Assembly (NCBI GenBank): GCA_020351835.1
Contig: CP070669.1
Span: 441,824-488,408 of the forward strand
Length of the DNA: 46,585 nucleotides
DNA from: Nitrospirota bacterium
Lineage (GTDB): Bacteria; Nitrospirota; Thermodesulfovibrionia; Thermodesulfovibrionales; BMS3Bbin05
Reading direction: 5' to 3'
Positions 41,220 to 46,585 of the stretch are shown in pieces (the first letter of the stretch is position 1; each line of letters begins with the position of its first letter). The translations under genes and the position numbers were made by a program. The notes under the pieces are model-generated. The model was not told where the DNA came from, searched no databases, and worked only from the letters and a program-made list of their open reading frames with translations.

Positions 41220-43232
41220 TCAAACCGTCAAACGCTCCCTTTTCTTTATAAGCACATGCTCAATAATGGCCTCTACGTCAACCACCAGCACTATCTCATG
41301 TTTTCCTATCTCAGTTGCACCGGCAAATCCCTTGAGCCCCTTGAAATAATCGCCAAGTGATTTTATGACTATCTCATGCTGGCCAAAGAGCTCATCCAGA
41401 AGAAATCCCATCTTTCTTTCGGCAAAGCCCACCACTACAACATACTTAGAACCCTCGACATCATGCTCTATATCGAACACATCGCCAACATTAACTATAG
41501 GAAGCAGTTCTCCCCTTAGGTCAACCACCATCCTTCCCTCTATCGTCTGGATCATCTCATCAGTGACCTCGAACGATTCAGTGATGGATGTCAATGGTAT
41601 AGCGAACCTTTCCGCACCTACCCTAACCATCAACGCCTTAAGGATAGCAAGGGTTATCGGTAGAGTAACTGACATTGTTGTACCCATGCCAAGCTCTGAT
41701 TCTACCGTCACAAATCCCCCGAGGTTCGATATGCGGTCCTTTACTATATCCATGCCGACGCCGCGGCCGGAGACCTCCGTAACTGATTCAGCCGTAGAGA
41801 ACCCCGGCAGGAATATCATCTCCATGATCTCCCTGTTAGAGTAATCATCAGACAGTGCAACGAGCCCCTTCTCTATAGCTTTGCTCTTTACCTTTGCCAC
41901 ATCGATCCCGTTACCGTCATCTATGACATCAACGACAACATGATTACCTCGCTGGTAGGCCTTAAGAATTATTGTGCCCTCAGGGTCCTTGCCCCTCTTG
42001 ATCCGCTCTTCTTCATTTTCTATTCCGTGGTCTATAGCGTTCCTGACAATATGCATGAGGGGGTCAACCGCTTCTTCGGCCAGGAACTTATCTATATTGG
42101 TATCCTCACCGAACAGATTCAGGTTGATCTTCTTCCCGGACTGCCTGGAGTACCTTCTAATGATCTGAGCAAGCCTTGAGAATATCTGCCCTATCGGTAT
42201 CATGCGAATATTAAGCACCTGGTCCTGAAGGGCCGATACCCAGCGTTCAAGAGATTGCGCAACCTTATAGGTATCCACAATTAGAGGCTTGTATCCGTAT
42301 CCTTCGAACAGCTCCTGCCCTATCCTTCTAACAGCGCCCTTGGCAAGATTAAGCTCTCCGATAGTGTTAAGTATGCCATCCAGTTTATCTATATCAACTC
42401 TTACCGTAGATGAAATGCTTTTAATGGATGCGCTAGGGCCCTCCATCCTTTTTTCCGGTATCTGATCCGACCTGGCCGGCACCTCGGGCGTTTTCTCGGA
42501 CTCGGATCGTCCCGAAGCGGAAACGAGAGTATCCAGCTCTTCTCCTAGCTCATCCTGAAGGTCCTGAGCAAACATCGAACTGCCTATTATCAGATTGAAA
42601 CCTATATGGCCTGCAGGAACATCATCAGAGGTAGGCAATGTCGAGAGCAGCTCACCGGAACTCTTTATCTTTTCTGTCAGCTCAGACAAACGGATATCAA
42701 AATCATCCAGAGAGAACACTACCCTTACGGAATAAATATTGCTACCGTCCTTTATGTTAGCCTTAAGCCTGTGTTCCTCATACTCCGATAGAACGCTCAG
42801 GACCGAGTCGTCTATCATTCCGCTGAGATCAAGCTCGCTCTCTTTAGCCCCTGAACCTTTTGTGAACTCATCTATCTTATTCAGATGCTCAGCGACATCC
42901 TCTACGCTCTCCCCCTTGTCATCTTTGACCAGTCCTCTTAGGGCATCAATATTATGCAACAGGAAATCACAAAGGTCACCCGTTGCACCCATCTTGCCCA
43001 GACGAAGGTCATCGAGCAGTGATTCCAGCTTATGGCTGAGCTCTGTTATGCCCTGCAGTCCGAACAAGCCCGATAACCCCTTGAGAGTGTGCATATCCCG
43101 GAAAAGAGCGTTAACGCTGTCAGGATTAAGCTTCCCGCTCTCTATTGACTCCTGTATCTCCAAAGTAAGGTCCTGCGCGCTACCCAGCAGATCTTCAGCT
43201 TCACTTATGAACTCGTTCTTAGATGTGCTCAT
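41220..43232 (-). CDS. cheA: CheA histidine kinase
   Basis: A 670-residue chemotaxis kinase. P1 has the phosphorylatable H48 (RDMHTLKGLSGLFG); a P2-like segment follows (about 155-235: YSVRVVFSLDDFDIRLSELT); the dimerisation region P3 begins near SSTVRVDIDKLDGILNTIGE; the ATPase P4 has MHIVRNAIDHGIE, DDGNGID and GRGVGMDIV; P5 is CheW-like. The start ATG overlaps the cheY stop as ATGA. Phosphoryl acceptors are the two CheY proteins and CheB. Confidence 0.97.
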   Translation of the reverse strand: MSTSKNEFISEAEDLLGSAQDLTLEIQESIESGKLNPDSVNALFRDMHTLKGLSGLFGLQGITELSHKLESLLDDLRLGKMGATGDLCDFLLHNIDALRGLVKDDKGESVEDVAEHLNKIDEFTKGSGAKESELDLSGMIDDSVLSVLSEYEEHRLKANIKDGSNIYSVRVVFSLDDFDIRLSELTEKIKSSGELLSTLPTSDDVPAGHIGFNLIIGSSMFAQDLQDELGEELDTLVSASGRSESEKTPEVPARSDQIPEKRMEGPSASIKSISSTVRVDIDKLDGILNTIGELNLAKGAVRRIGQELFEGYGYKPLIVDTYKVAQSLERWVSALQDQVLNIRMIPIGQIFSRLAQIIRRYSRQSGKKINLNLFGEDTNIDKFLAEEAVDPLMHIVRNAIDHGIENEEERIKRGKDPEGTIILKAYQRGNHVVVDVIDDGNGIDVAKVKSKAIEKGLVALSDDYSNREIMEMIFLPGFSTAESVTEVSGRGVGMDIVKDRISNLGGFVTVESELGMGTTMSVTLPITLAILKALMVRVGAERFAIPLTSITESFEVTDEMIQTIEGRMVVDLRGELLPIVNVGDVFDIEHDVEGSKYVVVVGFAERKMGFLLDELFGQHEIVIKSLGDYFKGLKGFAGATEIGKHEIVLVVDVEAIIEHVLIKKRERLTV

Positions 43233-43600
43233 TTCTTAAGGGCTGCTCTAATAGCCTCCTGAAGCTCTTCGGCCTTGAAAGGTTTTGTTATATATGCCTC
43301 GGCACCGAGTGACATACCCCTGTCCCTGTCTTCCTCGCTTCTTTCTGTCGTCACTATGATCATGGGAATGTCCTTATAGGCCTCGTTGTTCTTTACGAAA
43401 CTTATAAGCTCGAGGCCGTTTATGTCAGGCATGTTGATATCTGTGATTATGAGATCGAAGGTCTCGGTGGGTAAGGCCTTCAGGGCCTCAAAACCGGTCT
43501 CTGCCTCAAAGGCATCAAATTCGTCACCGAGGTCTTCAATGACAGTTCGTATGAGGGACCTTGTAGTTGATGAATCTTCGACGATAAGTATATTACCCAT
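43229..43600 (-). CDS. cheY: CheY-like response regulator (upstream of cheA)
   Basis: A 123-residue receiver. Acidic pocket in IVEDSSTTRSLIRTV, phosphoacceptor Asp in LIITDINMPDINGLELI, Thr in MIIVTTERSEED and Lys in AYITKPFKAEEL. It overlaps cheA by 3 nt. The sequence is close to the CheY at the other end of the operon but differs in the loop after the acceptor Asp (MPDINGLEL against MPVMDGLKL). Confidence 0.95.
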   Translation of the reverse strand: MGNILIVEDSSTTRSLIRTVIEDLGDEFDAFEAETGFEALKALPTETFDLIITDINMPDINGLELISFVKNNEAYKDIPMIIVTTERSEEDRDRGMSLGAEAYITKPFKAEELQEAIRAALKK

Positions 43601-43693
43601 AAGTTTACCCCTGCAATTTGGACCGTTTATCGTTTCTCGGTCTAAGACCGATCAACCTCAACACCCATCTATAAAGACATCCGGCCGATGATG

Positions 43694-44797
43694 CTAGCCG
43701 TTCATCTCGGTAAGTCTTCTCTGCAGTATGGCCTTCTCCAATGCCATGCCGGCCTGAGTTATGAATATCTCCAATCCTTCAGATTCGGCGAACGGATCAC
43801 CGGATCCCAGGTTATCCACGTAAAGAAAGGCAACCACCCTTCCTTCAGCGATGATCGGGAACAGGGCGACCTCTGACGGCCATTTCCCTCCAAATACCCT
43901 TATCATGAACTCAGTACCCTCGTCCTTCCTGAGCACCCCCCGGTAAGGCTGGGCATTATCGATCACCTCTTTAAGGCTCGGGCTCTTATTTACATCGAGA
44001 ACTGTCTCCCTTATTTTCTCATCCGCCCTGTCTATCTCAAGGCCGAACTGTCCCAGCCCCGCCATTTCTTCAGGCCCGACCATAAAAAGAACGCCTCTTT
44101 GATACATATCACTGGCGAACCTCAGGATAAGCAGTGTTATCTCGGATGTTGAGTTAGGGAATCTTAGCTCCTGAGTAAGCGCCCTCAACGCTGAAAGGTC
44201 CTTTCTTACAGGCGCCGGCGGACTCTCCCAGTCCTCATCTCCTTCACTAACGTCAGTAAAGAAATCCTCATCGGGGGTAAAGCTTTGGTGTGCCGTCTCA
44301 TCATATACCCTTGCCCCCTCCATAAGCAGGTATTCAGGGCTCATACCTTTGCTTATCTCCCATCCACTATCCGGAAGATCTATCTTATCCCTCACATCGA
44401 GCTCATCAAGCTCGAACTGGAACTCTCCGTCCTCCCAAAGAAGCAGATTGTATACGACCTGCTCTATCCTCTTTCTGCCGATCTTATCAAGATGGTCCCT
44501 GTTGATAGCACCCATCTCCAGAATTATCTCGGCAATGGGTTTATCCGGCAGGTCTTTTTTGACAGATTCTATCATTGGGAACATCGAGTCCTTAAGAAGG
44601 CCGGCACTAACTAGGTCCTGGGAAATGTCACTTTCAAGCACATCGGATTCGGCGTTAACGACCAGGCCGTCCTTGAACAGGACCATGGCATTTCCGCTGT
44701 CCGACCGTATCAGCAAAGCGCCGGTCTTTTTACCGACACTGAGTATCTGAAAGATATCAGAGAGAGCGAGGTCCTCTAACCTGCCTATAAGGCTCAT
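43694..44797 (-). CDS. PATAN (DUF4388) plus GAF-domain protein, first gene of che operon
   Basis: A 367-residue protein. The N-terminal DUF4388/PATAN domain is about residues 1-155 (SLIGRLEDLALSDIFQILSV, then KTGALLIRSDSGNAMVLFKD, then YNLLLWEDGEFQFELDELDV). An acidic linker follows (about 170-195), then a GAF-like domain (about 205-360: EITLLILRFASDMYQRGVLF, then VALFPIIAEGRVVAFLYVDN). AAGGA lies 4 nt before the ATG. PATAN proteins occur with two-component and gliding/pilus regulators. It may be a target of the receiver proteins. The region 44798-45069 upstream is AT-rich and contains the operon's promoter, which I could not pinpoint. Confidence 0.87.
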   Translation of the reverse strand: MSLIGRLEDLALSDIFQILSVGKKTGALLIRSDSGNAMVLFKDGLVVNAESDVLESDISQDLVSAGLLKDSMFPMIESVKKDLPDKPIAEIILEMGAINRDHLDKIGRKRIEQVVYNLLLWEDGEFQFELDELDVRDKIDLPDSGWEISKGMSPEYLLMEGARVYDETAHQSFTPDEDFFTDVSEGDEDWESPPAPVRKDLSALRALTQELRFPNSTSEITLLILRFASDMYQRGVLFMVGPEEMAGLGQFGLEIDRADEKIRETVLDVNKSPSLKEVIDNAQPYRGVLRKDEGTEFMIRVFGGKWPSEVALFPIIAEGRVVAFLYVDNLGSGDPFAESEGLEIFITQAGMALEKAILQRRLTEMNG

Positions 44798-45031
44798 GCG
44801 TTCCTTTCCTCTTCCGTAAAGCTCATTTCATCCCTTTACGATTTCATACTCCACATCACTACGCAATACCACGAAAGCATCTATATATGAAATACAGATA
44901 ACTCTCATTCTAGATTATTCGCCCACCTTTTCTTTACATTGCAGTATATCAGGAAAAAATACTGAGTGTCAACGAGTTATGTCCTCTGGGCTCATTTCAT
45001 TCATTACGGTTTTAAAGTCACACATAATCTT

Positions 45032-45061
45032 TTGATTTTAAGAAAGCTTTGTATATATCAT
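45032..45061 (+). promoter_or_regulatory. possible promoter of hisH
   Basis: TTGATT (45032-45037) and TATCAT (45056-45061) are 18 nt apart; the ATG follows 8 nt later at 45070, with no Shine-Dalgarno. A perfect TATAAT at 45063-45068 is too close to the start codon to serve it. Weak consensus. Confidence 0.35.
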
Positions 45062-45069
45062 ATATAATT

Positions 45070-45687
45070 ATGATAACCATTATAGATTATGGTATGGGTA
45101 ACCTGAAAAGTGTCTATAAGGCCTTCAGAAAGGTCGGAACAGAAGCGGTCATTACCTCCGACCCAAAAGTGATAGATGATGCTTCTGCTATTGTTCTGCC
45201 GGGAGTCGGAGCCTTCCGGGATTGCATGAATAACCTTAATGGCCTGCATGTCACAGATCCGATACTCAGATCGATAGAAAAAGGGAAACCCTACCTGGGA
45301 ATATGCCTCGGCCTGCAGATCCTCTTCAGCAAATCGGAGGAGTTCGGCTCCAACCCGGGGCTTGGAGTTATCAGGGGATCGGTCAAGAGGTTCCCGGAAA
45401 ACGGGCTCAAGGTCCCGCATATGGGATGGAACGCTGTTAAGCTCCTCAGGACACCACCAATATTTTCTGATATCGAGGATGGAAGTTTTTTCTACTTTGT
45501 ACATTCGTATTATGTCTCTGCAGAGGATGAATCGGTCATTAGCGGCTCTACCGAGTATGGGATCGATTTCACTTCGATGATATGGAAGGACAATATATTC
45601 GCAACGCAGTTCCACCCGGAGAAGAGCCAGCAGCTCGGCCTGAAACTCCTGAGTGCATTCAGTGAGTTCGTGAAGAAAGAGGGTTGA
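45070..45687 (+). CDS. hisH: HisH, imidazole glycerol phosphate synthase glutaminase subunit
   Basis: A 205-residue class I glutamine amidotransferase. It supplies ammonia to HisF for imidazole glycerol phosphate in histidine synthesis. Motifs: IIDYGMGNLKSVYKAF at the N terminus, VLPGVGAFRDCMNNL, the nucleophile C79 in LGICLGLQ, and H182/E184 in FHPEKSQQLG. The ATG at 45070 is chosen because the protein family begins exactly there; a longer frame from 45049 adds seven residues. hisF, hisA and hisB are not adjacent, which is unusual. It does not overlap the neighbouring receiver gene. Confidence 0.94.
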   Translation: MITIIDYGMGNLKSVYKAFRKVGTEAVITSDPKVIDDASAIVLPGVGAFRDCMNNLNGLHVTDPILRSIEKGKPYLGICLGLQILFSKSEEFGSNPGLGVIRGSVKRFPENGLKVPHMGWNAVKLLRTPPIFSDIEDGSFFYFVHSYYVSAEDESVISGSTEYGIDFTSMIWKDNIFATQFHPEKSQQLGLKLLSAFSEFVKKEG

Positions 45688-45752
45688 CAGCCACTTCATT
45701 ATAATTAAGGGCTGATCGATCATTAATATACCAGATCCTGATGGGGGATATC

Positions 45753-46190
45753 ATGAGAAAGAAGCGTGTGATCGTCGTAGATGATGATGATAATGTCATA
45801 GCACTTTTAAAGACATTCTTCGAGGACCGGGATTATGAGGTGCTGTCATATAACTCACCGGCTCACTGTCCCATCTACAAACAGCACGAAGACTGCACTC
45901 TGGACGACAAGTGCTCTGACATTCTGATGATCGACCAGAAGATGCCCTTCATGACCGGTCTTGAACAGCTGCAACGACAACAAAATAACGGCTGCAAACT
46001 TCATAATATGAACAAAACACTGATGACGGGCGAGAAGGAGCAGGCCGTTAGAGATAAGGCTGATGAACTGGGTGTGAACTTCCTGAGCAAACCTTTCAGG
46101 ATTGGAGACGTGAAAAAATGGGTCGATGCGTGCGAAGAACGAATCGACAGGTCTGAACCGGTATCATCAGCGCACAAAATGACAGAGTGA
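45753..46190 (+). CDS. response regulator receiver with cysteine-containing insert
   Basis: A 145-residue stand-alone receiver. The acidic pocket is IVVDDDDNVIALL, the acceptor is D61 (LMIDQKMPFMTGLEQL), and the Lys is K113 (FLSKPFRIGDV). Between the second and third strands there is an unusual stretch with C39, C48 and C54 (HCPIYKQHEDCTLDDKC), followed by C81 and C127 elsewhere. Such Cys-bearing receivers occur in some anaerobic lineages and could bind metal or sense redox. The start ATG 45753 has GGGGGA 4 nt upstream; ATG 45741 is the alternative. The partner kinase is not encoded nearby. Confidence 0.85.
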   Translation: MRKKRVIVVDDDDNVIALLKTFFEDRDYEVLSYNSPAHCPIYKQHEDCTLDDKCSDILMIDQKMPFMTGLEQLQRQQNNGCKLHNMNKTLMTGEKEQAVRDKADELGVNFLSKPFRIGDVKKWVDACEERIDRSEPVSSAHKMTE

Positions 46191-46270
46191 CATATTGACC
46201 CTGAATAGTGCATCATTTGATGTAATATAACTTCGTTAGTTTCTTGTAGTATTCTTTTAAAACCCATCGG

Positions 46271-46383
46271 AAACTTTTAGGTGAGAGCGGTCCCCGCAGG
46301 GTTAAGCATTTCTGAGTGTTTGAGGACGAAGGACGAGTTTCAGAAATGTACCGAGGAGACCGCTTGAGCCGTGTAAAAAGTTT
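46271..46383. repeat. 113-nt imperfect palindrome (structured intergenic element)
   Basis: Nested inverted segments span this non-coding block: AAACTTTT (46271-46278) with AAAAGTTT (46376-46383); GCGGTC (46287-46292) with GACCGC (46358-46363); and CATTTCTGA (46307-46315) with TCAGAAATG (46340-46348). The centre contains a short direct repeat (GAGGACGA / AGGACGAG). It has no credible gene. The shape resembles a dispersed intergenic repeat or a structured RNA. Confidence 0.65.
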
Positions 46384-46403
46384 CCCAGGGTGCCCTTCTT
46401 TGG

Positions 46404-46435
46404 ATTACCTTTCTTGGGCAAGCAAGAAAGGTAAT
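46404..46435. repeat. perfect 13-bp inverted repeat
   Basis: ATTACCTTTCTTG (46404-46416) and CAAGAAAGGTAAT (46423-46435) with a 6-nt spacer, immediately after the larger palindrome. It lies in the 395-nt gene-free end of the window. Confidence 0.7.
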
Positions 46436-46463
46436 GAAAGATATAATGAAATATTCTTAATAC

Positions 46464-46570
46464 GTTACTTTTCTTGATGAGCAAGGGAATGAACAGGCGT
46501 TCTGGAACGCCGCATATCAATCAATAAGAATATTCCTATATTCACAAGCTCTAAGAGCTTTCAAAGTAAC
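46464..46570. repeat. degenerate second copy of the hairpin sequence, arms far apart
   Basis: GTTACTTTTCTTGATGAGCA (from 46464) closely resembles the left arm and loop of the preceding hairpin, and AAAGTAAC (46563-46570) is complementary to its first eight bases. The spacing of about 90 nt suggests a larger nested unit that continues past the window edge. No gene is visible between 46191 and 46585. Confidence 0.45.
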
Positions 46571-46585
46571 CAAAAGAAACTCACC

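Noticed and set aside
46302-46520. 72-residue frame on the minus strand at the right end
   Set aside because: It runs through the inverted repeats, has a low-complexity product and no ribosome site. It is explained by the repeat structure.
1-46585. CRISPR arrays, prophage, transposase or integron
   Set aside because: No regularly spaced direct repeats, cas genes, phage structural genes or transposase motifs were seen. Only the right-edge palindromes hint at a mobile or repeat element.

Overview
The window reads as chromosomal DNA of a Gram-negative bacterium with a respiratory, probably anaerobic, c-cytochrome-rich metabolism. Evidence for this is a periplasm-directed multiheme cytochrome set, two Tat-exported FeS/NrfD modules, lipoproteins, a two-subunit FeS fumarase, DsrE-family sulfur-carrier-like proteins and a large chemosensory operon. 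The mixture is typical of Desulfobacterota- or Nitrospirota-like lineages. That is inferred from gene content only, and the lineage cannot be fixed from sequence reading alone. No phage, transposase or CRISPR array was seen.

Layout. 1-1.3 kb: the end of a DUF4912 gene, then a three-gene DsrE/DsrH-like operon that includes a 55-residue TTG-started gene. 1.3-5.1 kb: hflK-hflC, with hflK cut by an in-frame TAG, and an ECF sigma/anti-sigma pair under an RpoE-type promoter. 5.1-7.7 kb: radC, a fourth DsrE protein, a PilZ protein, tRNA-Asn and a lipoprotein. 7.7-12.9 kb: a six-gene operon, Rieske - cytochrome b - 5-heme cytochrome - 4-heme cytochrome - FeS protein - NrfD, which joins a bc-type quinol oxidase with an NrfD-type quinone module. 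13-18.8 kb: nagZ, a DUF2318 lipoprotein, ftsY, a class A PBP, and atpI/atpZ behind a TorD-like chaperone. 18.9-23.8 kb: a second redox operon, hemL - 11-heme NapC-type cytochrome - 4-heme cytochrome - FeS protein - NrfD.

24-31.8 kb: a SurA-like lipoprotein foldase, a Cys-rich HTH regulator divergent from the fumarase genes, an NDUFA9-like dehydrogenase, metK-ahcY, and rlmN. 31.8-44.8 kb: one long minus-strand chemosensory operon (PATAN/GAF - cheY - cheA - cheW - mcp - cheW - HEAT - cheR - cheB - GAF - cheY). Its receptor carries a c-heme motif in the periplasmic sensor and a PhnD-like binding domain fused after the signalling domain, on the cytoplasmic side. 45-46.6 kb: an orphan hisH, a Cys-containing receiver protein, and a highly palindromic non-coding block that runs to the window edge.

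How they work together. The two redox operons, the heme-synthesis gene, the TorD-like chaperone and fumarase describe quinone-linked respiration. The chemosensory system appears built to read redox state (heme receptor) plus a small ligand. A recurring regulatory theme is that several first-in-unit genes have no Shine-Dalgarno sequence but have a TATAAT-like box ending about 5-6 nt before the start codon, suggesting widespread leaderless transcripts.
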